From NCBI RefSeq assembly GCF_004353845.1, contig NZ_CP037864.1:3844001-3908000 (forward strand): DNA of 64,000 nt, in the 5' to 3' direction. Below the pieces are notes generated by a model, which saw only the letters and a list, made by a program, of their open reading frames with translations, did not search any database and was not told the DNA's origin. This document shows, in pieces, positions 16,294 to 24,912 of this stretch; the stretch's first letter is position 1, and every line of letters starts with the position of its first letter. The DNA comes from Citrobacter arsenatis. Lineage in GTDB: Bacteria; Pseudomonadota; Gammaproteobacteria; Enterobacterales; Enterobacteriaceae. Position numbers and translations under genes: made by a program.

Positions 16294-17187
16294 TCACTCC
16301 GTCAGGCTCACCGCTAAACGTTCATGTACCGTGGCGATAAAATCGGTCAATGCTGGTTTGATTGGCCCTTTTTTCCACGCCATCAGCAGAGCAATGGTCG
16401 GGACATCGCCAACAATAGGGCGAAAAACCACCTGCCCGGTATTAAAATTATTCATATAACCGGGTATCAAAGTCACCCCCAGCCCCATGCCGACCAGGTT
16501 CATGGTCACCAGAATATTGGTCGCCACCTGCACAATATTCGGCTGGCATTTTTGCTGCTGAAACCAGTTTTTAACAATCATCGCTAATGCGCCGGAATAA
16601 GCGGGATCGGTGCTAACAAAATTCACGCCGTGCAGTTGTTCCGCCGAGATCGCCTGCTCATTGGCTAACGGATGATCCACCGGTAACACCACCACCAGCG
16701 GCTCATGAATCAGTTCCAGGTAGTCCAGCTCCGGGCTGTACACCGGGTGACGCATTAAGCCCACGTCCAGCTCTCCGCAGAGGATCTTCTCTTCCTGCTC
16801 TGTGGTTATCAGACTCACCAACTCAATATGCGTATCCGGTTGTTTTAAACGAAACAAGGGCAGCACCTTCGGCAACAAATTGACCTCTGCGGAAGGGACA
16901 AAGCCGATAGCGAAATGATTATCTTCCTGCACCGTTTTACGGGCGCGAACTTTCGCGTTTTCCGCCTGTTCAAGGATCGCCAGCGCGTCCTGTAAAAAGC
17001 ACTCCCCCGCCGCCGTCAGCGCAACTTTGCGCTTATCCCGCACCAGTAATGGAACCCCCACGCAGGTTTCCAGATCGCGGATCTGGCTGCTTAACGACGG
17101 CTGAGAGGTATGCAGTTTTTCTGCCGCTCGGGTGAAATTCAGCGCCTGCGCCACCGCGACAAAATAGCGTAAGTGCCTCAGTTCCAT
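16294..17187 (-). CDS. hcaR: LysR-type activator HcaR
   Basis: A 297-residue LysR-family regulator starting MELRHLRYFVAVAQALNFTR, essentially the E. coli HcaR N-terminus, with helix-turn-helix residues 18-37. In E. coli it activates hcaEFCBD in response to 3-phenylpropionate or cinnamate. The start was placed at ATG 17187, preceded by AAGGA; a longer in-frame extension to 17220 is not shared with HcaR. It is divergent from hcaE across 135 bp, the classical LTTR arrangement. It now has yphH as its downstream neighbour instead of hcaT. Confidence 0.94.
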   Translation of the reverse strand: MELRHLRYFVAVAQALNFTRAAEKLHTSQPSLSSQIRDLETCVGVPLLVRDKRKVALTAAGECFLQDALAILEQAENAKVRARKTVQEDNHFAIGFVPSAEVNLLPKVLPLFRLKQPDTHIELVSLITTEQEEKILCGELDVGLMRHPVYSPELDYLELIHEPLVVVLPVDHPLANEQAISAEQLHGVNFVSTDPAYSGALAMIVKNWFQQQKCQPNIVQVATNILVTMNLVGMGLGVTLIPGYMNNFNTGQVVFRPIVGDVPTIALLMAWKKGPIKPALTDFIATVHERLAVSLTE

Positions 17188-17322
17188 GTCCTTCTCCTTG
17201 TTATCGAAAAAATGTCTCAACTGGTAGAAATTTACTATTTCACAGATTGATAACTAACCAGCAACATCCTTATGGCACAAAAAATGAAGGTCAATACATC
17301 TTAGCTTTCAGGATTAAAAAAT
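17188..17322. promoter_or_regulatory. hcaR-hcaE divergent control region
   Basis: A 135-bp AT-rich intergenic stretch between divergent hcaR and hcaE must hold both promoters and the HcaR operator. LysR regulators bind T-N11-A dyads; several loose candidates occur near 17240-17275, but none is distinctive enough to name. Confidence 0.5.
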
Positions 17323-18684
17323 ATGACCACACCCTCAAATTTAGACATCTACCAACTGATCGACACGCAAAACGGTCGCGTAACCCCACGAATTTATACC
17401 GACCCTGAAATTTACCAACTGGAGCTGGAGCGCATCTTCGGACGATGCTGGCTATTTCTCGCCCACGAAAGCCAAATCCCCAAGCCCGGTGATTTCTTTA
17501 ACACTTATATGGGCGAGGACGCCGTGGTGGTGGTGCGCCAGAAAGACGGCAGCATCAAAGCGTTTCTTAACCAGTGTCGCCACCGCGCGATGCGCGTCAG
17601 CTACGCCGATTGTGGAAACACCCGCGCCTTTACCTGCCCGTATCACGGCTGGTCGTACGGTATTAACGGCGAGTTAATCGATGTTCCGCTGGAGCCTCGT
17701 GCTTACCCGCAAGGGCTGTGCAAATCGCACTGGGGGTTGAACGAAGTCGCGTGCGTCGAGAGCTATAAAGGACTGATTTTCGGCAACTGGGACACCAGCG
17801 CACCTAACCTGCGCGATTATCTCGGCGACATCGCCTGGTATCTCGACGGTGTACTCGATCGCCGTGAAGGCGGCACCGAAATCGTCGGCGGTGTACAGAA
17901 GTGGACCATCGACTGTAACTGGAAATTCCCCGCCGAGCAGTTCGCCAGCGACCAGTATCACGCGCTGTTCAGTCATGCCTCCGCCGTGCAGGTACTGGGC
18001 GCGAAGGACGACGGCAGCGATAAGCGCCTTGGCGACGGCCAAACCGCCCGCCCGGTGTGGGAAACCGCCAAAGATGCGTTGCAATTCGGTCAGGATGGGC
18101 ACGGCAGCGGATTTTTCTTTACTGAAAATCCAGATGCCAACGTCTGGGTCGATGGTGAAGTCTCCAGCTACTACCGCGATACCTACGCGGAAGCTGAGCA
18201 GCGTCTGGGGAAGGTTCGCGCCCTGCGCCTGGCCGGTCACAACAACATTTTCCCAACGCTTTCCTGGCTCAACGGTACTGCCACCTTACGAGTCTGGCAT
18301 CCACGCGGACCGGATCAGGTTGAAGTGTGGGCGTTCTGCATTACCGATAAAGCCGCCTCTGATGACGTGAAAGCCGCCTTTGAAAACAGCGCCACCCGGG
18401 CTTTTGGCCCCGCCGGATTCCTTGAGCAAGACGACTCGGAAAACTGGTGTGAAATTCAAAAACTGCTGAAAGGCCATCGGGCGCGCAATAGCAAACTGTG
18501 TCTGGAGATGGGGCTAGGCCAGGAGAAACGCCGTGAAGACGGTATCCCGGGGATCACCAACTACATCTTTTCGGAAACCGCCGCGCGCGGTATGTACCAA
18601 CGTTGGGCCGATTTACTCAGCAGCGAAAGCTGGCAGGAAGTACACGAGAAAACCGCCGCTTACCAGCAGGAGGTGATGAAATGA
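17323..18684 (+). CDS. hcaE: 3-phenylpropionate/cinnamate dioxygenase alpha subunit
   Basis: A 453-residue Rieske non-heme iron oxygenase large subunit. The [2Fe-2S] Rieske ligands are C85-x-H87 and C105-x-x-H108 (CPYHGW). The mononuclear iron site is the SDQYHALFSH segment with H213 and H218. With HcaF it forms the terminal oxygenase that adds O2 to the aromatic ring of 3-phenylpropionate or cinnamate, giving the cis-2,3-dihydrodiol. It is first in the hcaEFCBD operon, and its stop overlaps hcaF by 4 bases (ATGA). The mhp genes for later ring cleavage are not in this window. Confidence 0.96.
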   Translation: MTTPSNLDIYQLIDTQNGRVTPRIYTDPEIYQLELERIFGRCWLFLAHESQIPKPGDFFNTYMGEDAVVVVRQKDGSIKAFLNQCRHRAMRVSYADCGNTRAFTCPYHGWSYGINGELIDVPLEPRAYPQGLCKSHWGLNEVACVESYKGLIFGNWDTSAPNLRDYLGDIAWYLDGVLDRREGGTEIVGGVQKWTIDCNWKFPAEQFASDQYHALFSHASAVQVLGAKDDGSDKRLGDGQTARPVWETAKDALQFGQDGHGSGFFFTENPDANVWVDGEVSSYYRDTYAEAEQRLGKVRALRLAGHNNIFPTLSWLNGTATLRVWHPRGPDQVEVWAFCITDKAASDDVKAAFENSATRAFGPAGFLEQDDSENWCEIQKLLKGHRARNSKLCLEMGLGQEKRREDGIPGITNYIFSETAARGMYQRWADLLSSESWQEVHEKTAAYQQEVMK

Positions 18685-19199
18685 GCACCTTAGTTTCCCT
18701 GGAGCTACACCACCGCATTACGCAGTTTCTCTACCATGAAGCCAGCCTGCTGGATGACTGGAAGTTTCGCGACTGGCTGGCACAGTTGGATGACAATATT
18801 CGCTACACCATGCGCACGACGGTTAATGCCCAGACGCGCGACCGTCGCAAAGGCGTGCAGCCGCCAACCACGTGGATTTTCAACGACAACAAAGACCAGC
18901 TCGAACGTCGTATTGCGCGGCTGGAAACCGGGATGGCCTGGGCGGAGGAGCCGCCGTCGCGAACCCGGCACCTGATCGGCAACTGCCAGGTCAGTGAAAC
19001 CGGGGTTCCCGACGTCTTCACCGTGCGTCTCAACTATCTGCTGTATCGCGCGCAAAAAGAACGAGATGAAACCTTTTACGTCGGCATGCGCGTGGACAAA
19101 GTGCGCCGTTTGCCGGGCGATGAGTGGCGCCTGTTGGAGCGTGAGATCGTACTGGATCAAGCGGTGATCACCTCCCATAACCTGAGTGTACTGTTCTGA
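18681..19199 (+). CDS. hcaF: 3-phenylpropionate/cinnamate dioxygenase beta subunit
   Basis: A 172-residue small subunit of aromatic-ring dioxygenases, with the cone-shaped NTF2-like fold typical of the ring_hydroxyl_B family. It is structural and carries no metal site; it assembles with HcaE. Landmarks are LELHHRITQFLYHEASLLDD near the start and YVGMRVDKVRRL near the end. The start is ATG 18681, overlapping the hcaE stop by 4 bases; a longer reading from 18603 would lie inside hcaE. The length equals E. coli HcaF. The stop TGA overlaps the hcaC start by one base. Confidence 0.94.
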   Translation: MSTLVSLELHHRITQFLYHEASLLDDWKFRDWLAQLDDNIRYTMRTTVNAQTRDRRKGVQPPTTWIFNDNKDQLERRIARLETGMAWAEEPPSRTRHLIGNCQVSETGVPDVFTVRLNYLLYRAQKERDETFYVGMRVDKVRRLPGDEWRLLEREIVLDQAVITSHNLSVLF

Positions 19200-19516
19200 T
19201 GAGTCGTGTTTATGCCTGTCCCGTAGGGGATTTGCCGGAGGGTGAAGCGCTCCGGCTTGATACCTCGCCCGTCATCGCGCTGTTCAACGTTGGCGGCGAG
19301 TTTTACGCCATTAACGATCGCTGTAGCCACGGTAACGCCTCGATGTCGGAAGGCTATCTGGAAGACGACGCTACGGTGGAATGCCCACTGCATGCCGCCA
19401 GCTTTTGTCTGAAAACCGGCAAGGCGTTGTGCTTACCTGCCACCGATCCGCTCACCACCTACGCGGTACATGTGGAAGGCGGCGAGGTGTTTATTGATTT
19501 ACCCGAGGAAGCCTGA
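19199..19516 (+). CDS. hcaC: 3-phenylpropionate dioxygenase Rieske ferredoxin
   Basis: A 105-residue soluble Rieske ferredoxin that shuttles electrons from the reductase HcaD to the oxygenase HcaEF. The cluster ligands are C42-x-H44 and C62-x-x-H65 (ECPLHAASF). Its start overlaps the hcaF stop (TGATG) and its end overlaps hcaB in the same way, so the whole operon is translationally coupled. It is nearly identical in pattern to E. coli HcaC. Confidence 0.95.
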   Translation: MSRVYACPVGDLPEGEALRLDTSPVIALFNVGGEFYAINDRCSHGNASMSEGYLEDDATVECPLHAASFCLKTGKALCLPATDPLTTYAVHVEGGEVFIDLPEEA

Positions 19517-20328
19517 TGAGCGATTTACGCGATAACGTGGTCTTTATCACCGGCGGTGGCTCCGGTCTTGGCCTGGCGCTGGTCGAGCGCTTTATTGAGG
19601 AAGGTGCGCAGGTCGCCACCCTGGAGCTTTCACCGGCCAAAGTCACCAGCCTACGGCAGCGCTTTGGTGAGCACGTGCTGGCTGTGGAAGGCAACGTCAC
19701 CCGCTATGCCGATTATCAGCGCGCGGTGGAGCACATTCTGACGCGTTACGGCACGCTGGACTGTTTTATCGGTAACGCGGGAATATGGGATCACAACGCC
19801 TCGCTGGTCAATACACCTGCCGACGCGCTGGAGAGCGGTTTTCATGAGCTGTTTAACGTCAACGTGTTGGGTTATCTGCTGGGCGCGAAAGCCTGCGCCC
19901 CCGCGCTTATCGCCAGCGAAGGCAGCATCATCTTCACCCTTTCCAACGCGGCGTGGTATCCCGGCGGTGGCGGGCCTTTGTATACCGCCTCGAAACATGC
20001 CGCTACCGGGCTGATTCGCCAGCTAGCCTACGAGCTGGCGCCAAAGGTGCGGGTTAACGGCGTCGGACCGTGCGGCATGGCCACCGACCTACGCGGCCCG
20101 CAGGCGCTGGGCCAAAACGATACGTCGATTATGCAGTCGCTGACGCCGGAAAAAATCGCCGCTATTTTGCCGCTGCAGTTTTTCCCTGAGCCTGCAGATT
20201 TTACCGGCCCGTATGTGATGCTGGCGTCAAAGCGTAACAACCGCACATTGAGCGGCGTGATGATCAATGCCGACGCAGGTCTCGGCATTCGCGGTATTCG
20301 TCACGTTGCCGGCGGACTGGATCTCTGA
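19516..20328 (+). CDS. hcaB: 2,3-dihydroxy-2,3-dihydrophenylpropionate dehydrogenase
   Basis: A 270-residue short-chain dehydrogenase that rearomatises the cis-dihydrodiol made by HcaEF to 2,3-dihydroxyphenylpropionate with NAD+. The Rossmann motif GGGSGLG is at 13-19. The catalytic triad is S143, Y156 and K160 (YTASK). The NNAG-equivalent is GNAG (86-89). The final stretch GVMINADAGLGIRGIRHVAG is characteristic of the dihydrodiol dehydrogenase group. It is the fourth gene of the operon and is separated from hcaD by 10 bases. Confidence 0.95.
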   Translation: MSDLRDNVVFITGGGSGLGLALVERFIEEGAQVATLELSPAKVTSLRQRFGEHVLAVEGNVTRYADYQRAVEHILTRYGTLDCFIGNAGIWDHNASLVNTPADALESGFHELFNVNVLGYLLGAKACAPALIASEGSIIFTLSNAAWYPGGGGPLYTASKHAATGLIRQLAYELAPKVRVNGVGPCGMATDLRGPQALGQNDTSIMQSLTPEKIAAILPLQFFPEPADFTGPYVMLASKRNNRTLSGVMINADAGLGIRGIRHVAGGLDL

Positions 20329-20338
20329 GGGGGGCATT

Positions 20339-21541
20339 ATGAGCCATAAAATTATCGCGATTATCGGCGGTGGTCAGGCCGCGGCAATGGCTGCCGCCTC
20401 ACTGCGCCAGCAGGGATTCGACGGCGAACTACATCTGTTTTCTGATGAGCTGCATCTGCCCTATGAACGCCCGCCACTTTCCAAAGCGATGCTGCTGGAC
20501 GAAAATCCTCAGCTTCAGCCAGTACTCCCCGCAAACTGGTGGCGGGAAAACAACGTACAGCTGCATCTGGGCGTCACGCTACGTCACATTAACCGCACGG
20601 CTCGCACGCTGACGCTCGCCGATGGCCAGACCTACCGCTGGTCGCAGTTGCTGCTGGCGACCGGTGCCGCCGCCAGGCCGCTGCCGCTACTGGATAAACT
20701 GGGCGAACGCTGCTTTACCCTGCGCCATGCCGCTGATGCCGAGCGCCTGCGCGACATTTTGTTACCGGGCAAGTCGATGGTGATTGTCGGTGCGGGCACC
20801 ATTGGTCTGGAACTGGCGGCCAGCGCTACTCAGCGCGGCTGTCGGGTAACCGTTGTTGAAATGGGACCGTCAGTGATGGGCCGCAACGCACCTGCTCCGG
20901 TGCGCGACTACCTGCTAGCCCACCACCAACTTGCGGGCGTGCGGGTACTGCTTAACAGCGCAATTGAGCATGCCAAAGCGGGAGAACGTCTCTCGCTCAC
21001 CCTGCAAAACGGCGAAACGCTGCAGGCTGATGCGGTGATCTATGGTATCGGTATCGTGGCGAACGACATACTGGCTCGCGAAGCGGGGCTGGAGACGGCG
21101 AACGGTATTATCGTTGATACCGCCTGCACCACCTCCGATCCCGCGATTTACGCTGCCGGTGACGTGGCGATAACGCGCCTGCCCGACGGTTCGTTAGTTC
21201 GTGTGGAAAGCTGGGAAAATGCCAATAATCAGGCGCAGATTGCCGCCGCCGCAATACTGAACCTGCCGTTGCCCCAGAAGACGCCAGGCTGGTTCTGGAC
21301 CGACCAATATCGCGATAATTTACAGTTTATTGGCGAAATGCAGGGAGAGAGCTGGCTCGTACGCGGCGATTCAGATGGGCAGAAAGCAATATGGTTTAAC
21401 CTACAGGATGGCGTGATTGTCGGGGCAGTAACGTTAAATCAGGGCCGAGAAATACGTTTATTGAGAAAATGGATTCAGGCAAAGAAAAAGCCGCCAGTGG
21501 CGGCTTTAATCGATGAAACAATCTTGCTTAAGTCAATATAA
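20339..21541 (+). CDS. hcaD: 3-phenylpropionate dioxygenase ferredoxin-NAD(+) reductase
   Basis: A 400-residue FAD flavoprotein of the oxygenase-coupled NADH:ferredoxin reductase family. It has an FAD-binding GGGQAAAMAA near the start, an NAD-binding GAGTIGLELA around residue 153 and the second FAD motif IYAAGDVA. It passes electrons from NADH to HcaC. The start ATG 20339 follows a GAGGGGGG ribosome-binding site; a frame extending to 20267 lies inside hcaB. The last codons (AKKKPPVAALID) encode, on the opposite strand, a perfect hairpin plus T-run that looks like the glyA terminator. Confidence 0.95.
   Translation: MSHKIIAIIGGGQAAAMAAASLRQQGFDGELHLFSDELHLPYERPPLSKAMLLDENPQLQPVLPANWWRENNVQLHLGVTLRHINRTARTLTLADGQTYRWSQLLLATGAAARPLPLLDKLGERCFTLRHAADAERLRDILLPGKSMVIVGAGTIGLELAASATQRGCRVTVVEMGPSVMGRNAPAPVRDYLLAHHQLAGVRVLLNSAIEHAKAGERLSLTLQNGETLQADAVIYGIGIVANDILAREAGLETANGIIVDTACTTSDPAIYAAGDVAITRLPDGSLVRVESWENANNQAQIAAAAILNLPLPQKTPGWFWTDQYRDNLQFIGEMQGESWLVRGDSDGQKAIWFNLQDGVIVGAVTLNQGREIRLLRKWIQAKKKPPVAALIDETILLKSI
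21479..21507 (-). terminator. Rho-independent terminator, probably for glyA, inside the hcaD 3' end
   Basis: Read on the minus strand, a 9-bp perfect stem AAAGCCGCC/GGCGGCTTT (21487-21507, 3-base loop) is followed by TTTTTCTTT, a canonical terminator for leftward glyA transcripts that cross the REP pair. On the + strand the stem is followed by AATCG, so it should not stop hca transcription as strongly. The whole structure is inside the hcaD coding sequence. Confidence 0.65.
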
Positions 21542-21543
21542 CT

Positions 21544-21621
21544 GCCGGATGGCACTTCGTTTATCCGGCCTACATGTGAGTTGCCTGTAGGCCGGATAAG
21601 ATGTTTACACCGCTACCCGGC
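21544..21621. repeat. Pair of inverted REP elements (BIME) between hcaD and glyA
   Basis: Two facing REP palindromes: one beginning GCCGGATGGCACTTCG with its arm ATCCGGCCTAC (21544-21573), the other GTAGGCCGGATAAG with its arm CTACCCGGC (21587-21621). The convergent position downstream of both genes is typical for REPs. Confidence 0.85.
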
Positions 21622-21633
21622 AATCCGTATTAC

Positions 21634-22887
21634 TTACGCGTAAACCGGGAAGCGTGCGCAGATATCCAGCACTTTACCTTTGACGCGCTCGATAACGGCT
21701 TCGTCATTGATGTTGTCCAGAACGTCACACATCCAGCCAGCCAGTTCTTTCACTTCCGCTTCTTTGAAGCCACGGCGAGTCACGGCCGGAGAACCGATAC
21801 GGATACCGGAAGTCACAAACGGGCTCTTCGGATCGTTCGGCACGCTGTTTTTGTTCACGGTGATGTTAGCACGGCCCAGCGCAGCGTCAGCTTCTTTACC
21901 GGTCAGGTTTTTATCAACCAGATCCAGCAGGAACAGGTGGTTTTCAGTACCGCCAGAAACCACTTTGTAGCCACGGTTCAGGAACACTTCCACCATCGCT
22001 TTGGCATTTTTGGCAACCTGCTGCTGGTAAACCTTGAACTCAGGCTCCATCGCTTCTTTCAGCGCCACGGCTTTCGCTGCGATCACGTGCATCAGCGGGC
22101 CGCCCTGCGCGCTTGGGAACACAGCGGAGTTCAGTTTTTTGTACAGCTCTTCGTCACCGCCTTTCGCCAGGATCAGGCCGCCGCGCGGACCCGCCAGGGT
22201 TTTGTGGGTGGTGGTGGTCACAACGTGTGCGTGTGGAACCGGGTTCGGGTAAACGTCTGCGGCAATCAGGCCAGCAACGTGCGCCATGTCAACGAACAGA
22301 TATGCGCCGATGCTGTCAGCAATTTCACGCATTTTTGCCCAGTCAACAACGCCGGAATAAGCAGAGAAGCCACCGATGATCATCTTCGGCTTGTGCTCTT
22401 TGGCCTGCTTAGCCATGTCTTCGTAGTCAATTTTACCGGACTCATCAATACCGTAAGGGATGATGTTGTACAGTTTGCCGGAGAAGTTAACCGGGGAGCC
22501 GTGAGTCAGGTGGCCGCCTTGCGCCAGGTTCATACCCAGAACGGTATCGCCCGGTTGCAGCAGAGCGGTGTACACAGCAAAGTTAGCCTGAGAGCCGGAG
22601 TGCGGCTGTACGTTGGCGTAGTCAGCGCCAAACAGCTCTTTTGCACGATCGATAGCCAGTTGCTCAACGATATCAACGTACTCGCAACCGCCGTAGTAGC
22701 GCTTGCCCGGATAACCTTCAGCGTATTTGTTGGTCAGCTGAGAACCCTGCGCCTGCATAACACGCGGGCTGGTGTAGTTTTCGGAGGCGATCAGTTCGAT
22801 GTGCTCTTCCTGACGTACTTTTTCCTGCTCCATAGCCTGCCACAGTTCGGCATCATAATCGGCAATGTTCATTTCACGCTTTAACAT
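21634..22887 (-). CDS. glyA: Serine hydroxymethyltransferase
   Basis: A 417-residue PLP enzyme converting serine and tetrahydrofolate to glycine and 5,10-methylene-THF, the main source of one-carbon units. The PLP lysine is in VVTTTTHKTLAGPRGG (K229 by E. coli numbering). YGGCEYVD and HSGSQAN are the usual active-site segments. The length equals E. coli GlyA, and residues such as FPSAQGG and the C-terminus ARFPVYA match the Salmonella/Citrobacter variant. The start MLKREMN at 22887 was chosen over MRM two codons upstream. A PurR box lies upstream. Confidence 0.97.
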   Translation of the reverse strand: MLKREMNIADYDAELWQAMEQEKVRQEEHIELIASENYTSPRVMQAQGSQLTNKYAEGYPGKRYYGGCEYVDIVEQLAIDRAKELFGADYANVQPHSGSQANFAVYTALLQPGDTVLGMNLAQGGHLTHGSPVNFSGKLYNIIPYGIDESGKIDYEDMAKQAKEHKPKMIIGGFSAYSGVVDWAKMREIADSIGAYLFVDMAHVAGLIAADVYPNPVPHAHVVTTTTHKTLAGPRGGLILAKGGDEELYKKLNSAVFPSAQGGPLMHVIAAKAVALKEAMEPEFKVYQQQVAKNAKAMVEVFLNRGYKVVSGGTENHLFLLDLVDKNLTGKEADAALGRANITVNKNSVPNDPKSPFVTSGIRIGSPAVTRRGFKEAEVKELAGWMCDVLDNINDEAVIERVKGKVLDICARFPVYA

Positions 22888-23004
22888 CCGCATCTCCTGA
22901 CTCAGCTAACAATAGAATTTCGGCCTAAAAAGGCAGTCCCGTTGGACGACGGCCAACAGTATAACTGAATCATTCTTCGATAACAGGTCTTGACAAAGGA
23001 TTTT

Positions 23005-23020
23005 ACGCAAACGATTACCT
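23005..23020 (-). promoter_or_regulatory. PurR box upstream of glyA
   Basis: The minus strand reads AGGTAATCGTTTGCGT, a 16-bp PurR operator with one consensus half (CGTTTGCGT) and one degenerate half. It lies about 120 bp upstream of the glyA start. It matches the arrangement in E. coli, where PurR represses glyA. Confidence 0.8.
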
Positions 23021-23164
23021 TCACGGCACGCAAGGCTTTGCAGAACAAAGGTCTGCTGAATTTCAACGGATTTCTTTTCAGGTTTGTGATGCAGATTTTT
23101 CACGATGTAACCTTTACAACGCAAAGTTACAAAGAACCATTTACAATGCAGGGGTATTTTTTAT

Positions 23165-23188
23165 AAGATGCATTTGACATACATCATT
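23165..23188. promoter_or_regulatory. NsrR operator at the hmp promoter
   Basis: AAGATGCATTT, one base, then ACATACATCATT form the 11-1-11 dyad of NsrR sites (AAGATGYATTT and its complement). It lies 26-49 bases before the hmp start, where it can block transcription until nitric oxide damages the NsrR cluster. Confidence 0.8.
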
Positions 23189-23213
23189 AAAGTCTCAGAT
23201 AAAGGAAGACCGT

Positions 23214-24404
23214 ATGCTTGACGCACAAACCATCGCTACAGTGAAAGCCACTATTCCCCTGCTGGTTGAAACAGGCCCGAAGCTGACCGCCCATTTTTAC
23301 GATCGCATGTTTACGCACAACCCAGAGCTGAAAGAAATCTTCAACATGAGTAATCAGCGTAATGGCGATCAGCGTGAAGCGCTGTTTAACGCCATTGCCG
23401 CGTATGCCAGCAATATCGAAAATCTGGCGGCACTGTTGCCGGCCGTAGAGAAAATCGCGCAGAAGCATACCAGCTTCCAGATTAAACCGGAGCAGTACAA
23501 CATCGTGGGTGGCCATTTGCTGGCAACGCTGGACGAAATGTTCAGCCCAGGCCAGGAGGTTCTGGATGCGTGGGGTAAAGCATACGGCGTGCTGGCGAAC
23601 GTTTTCATCAACCGTGAAGCGCAAATCTACAGCGAAAATGCCACTAAAAATGGCGGCTGGGAAGGTACCCGTCCTTTCCGCATCGTGGCAAAAACCCCGC
23701 GTAGTGCACTCATCACCAGCTTTGAGTTTGAGCCTGTCGACGGTGGCGCAGTGGCTGAATATCATCCGGGGCAATACCTGGGCGTCTGGCTGAAGCCTGA
23801 AGGTTTCCAGCATCAGGAAATTCGTCAGTACTCACTGACCCGTAAACCAGATGGCAAAGGCTATCGAATTGCCGTTAAGCGTGAAGACGGTGGCCAGGTT
23901 TCCACCTGGCTGCACAACCATGCGAATGTTGGTGACGTTGTTCACTTAGCCGCACCTGCGGGCGATTTCTTTATGGATGTCGCGACCGACACCCCTGTAT
24001 CTTTGATTTCCGCAGGCGTTGGGCAGACCCCGATGCTGGCGATGCTGGATACGCTGGCAAAAGCGAATCATACCGCGCAGGTTAACTGGTTCCACGCGGC
24101 GGAAAATGGCGATGTACATGCCTTCGCCGATGAAGTGCATGAACTGGGCAAAACGCTGCCACGCTTTAGCGCACATACCTGGTATCGTGAGCCAACCGAA
24201 GCCGATCGCGCGAAAGGTGCGTTTGATAGCGTTGGTCTGATGGATTTGAACAAACTGGAAGGCGCAATCAGCGATCCGGCGATGCAGTTCTACCTGTGCG
24301 GGCCGGTGGGCTTTATGCAGTTTGCCGCGAAGCAACTGGTCGGTCTGGGCGTGAAAAACGAGAACATTCATTACGAATGCTTCGGCCCACATAAAGTCTT
24401 GTAA
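23214..24404 (+). CDS. hmp: Flavohemoglobin, nitric oxide dioxygenase
   Basis: A 396-residue fusion. Residues 1 to about 138 are a globin domain whose proximal heme histidine lies in NIVGGHLLATLDEMF (H85 region) and whose distal Tyr/Gln are near HFYDRMF. About 150-255 is an FAD domain (RQYSLTRKPDGKGYRIAVKR) and the rest an NAD domain (ISAGVGQTPMLAML). It oxidises NO to nitrate using O2 and NAD(P)H in the cytosol. GGAAG precedes the ATG. A pair of REPs follows, before convergent glnB. Confidence 0.97.
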   Translation: MLDAQTIATVKATIPLLVETGPKLTAHFYDRMFTHNPELKEIFNMSNQRNGDQREALFNAIAAYASNIENLAALLPAVEKIAQKHTSFQIKPEQYNIVGGHLLATLDEMFSPGQEVLDAWGKAYGVLANVFINREAQIYSENATKNGGWEGTRPFRIVAKTPRSALITSFEFEPVDGGAVAEYHPGQYLGVWLKPEGFQHQEIRQYSLTRKPDGKGYRIAVKREDGGQVSTWLHNHANVGDVVHLAAPAGDFFMDVATDTPVSLISAGVGQTPMLAMLDTLAKANHTAQVNWFHAAENGDVHAFADEVHELGKTLPRFSAHTWYREPTEADRAKGAFDSVGLMDLNKLEGAISDPAMQFYLCGPVGFMQFAAKQLVGLGVKNENIHYECFGPHKVL

Positions 24405-24416
24405 TATATTACGCGA

Positions 24417-24489
24417 GTAGGCCGGATAAGGCGTTTACGCCGCCATCCGGCAACCACTCTGCCTGATGCGCTACGCTTATCAGGCCTAC
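24417..24489. repeat. REP pair between hmp and glnB
   Basis: Two REP palindromes: GTAGGCCGGATAAGGCG with its arm CGCCGCCATCCGGCA (24417-24452), and GCCTGATGCG with its arm CTTATCAGGCCTAC (24461-24489). They sit between two convergent genes. Confidence 0.85.
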
Positions 24490-24505
24490 AAATTAACGGC
24501 GCGGC

Positions 24506-24844
24506 TTAGATTGCCGCGTCGTCTTCTTCACCGGTACGGATACGAATAACCCGCGCCACGTCGAAGACAAAAATCTTACCGTCACCGATTTTGCCGGTCT
24601 GGGCAGTACGAATAATAGTGTCAACGCAGGTATCGACGATATCGTCGGTGACCACAATTTCAATTTTTACCTTCGGCAGAAAATCCACCATATATTCCGC
24701 GCCACGGTACAGCTCGGTATGGCCCTTCTGACGGCCAAACCCTTTCACTTCCGTTACAGTCATACCGGTAATGCCAACTTCCGCCAGCGCTTCGCGGACG
24801 TCGTCCAGCTTGAAGGGTTTAATAATCGCATCAATTTTTTTCAT
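24506..24844 (-). CDS. glnB: Nitrogen regulatory protein P-II
   Basis: A 112-residue PII signal protein. The T-loop KGFGRQKGHTELYRGAEYMV carries Y51, the residue uridylylated by GlnD. The B-loop TGKIGDGKIFV and the end RIRTGEEDDAAI are standard. It senses 2-oxoglutarate and ATP/ADP and controls NtrB and GlnE. The start was set at MKKIDAIIKP (24844); a 13-codon extension upstream is not part of PII proteins. It lies just downstream of glrR on the same strand with a 68-base gap. Confidence 0.97.
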   Translation of the reverse strand: MKKIDAIIKPFKLDDVREALAEVGITGMTVTEVKGFGRQKGHTELYRGAEYMVDFLPKVKIEIVVTDDIVDTCVDTIIRTAQTGKIGDGKIFVFDVARVIRIRTGEEDDAAI

Positions 24845-24912
24845 GGTTTTCCTGTCGTTTTTATCGCGTAACCGGTTGCTCACCGTATCATAAATCAGTC
24901 GTATTTACGGTG

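Larger units (their letters stand above)
22888..23213. promoter_or_regulatory. Divergent glyA/hmp regulatory region (326 bp)
   Basis: This gap holds the promoters of both divergent genes. A PurR box and an NsrR-type operator are listed separately. TGAA...TTCA-like dyads at 22964-22977 and 23057-23065 are possible MetR sites, as MetR controls glyA and hmp in E. coli; they are too short to be certain. No small gene was identified, although a leftward 72-codon frame (22906-23124) exists; it looks non-coding. Confidence 0.6.

Noticed and set aside
21601..22884. 427-codon open frame on the + strand
   Set aside because: It lies entirely antisense to glyA, which is unmistakable; the frame is open only because of glyA codon bias, and the translation is His/Gln/Val-rich with no family resemblance.
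22906..23124. 72-codon minus-strand frame upstream of glyA
   Set aside because: It runs through the PurR box and promoter region, has no ribosome-binding site and no recognisable protein features.
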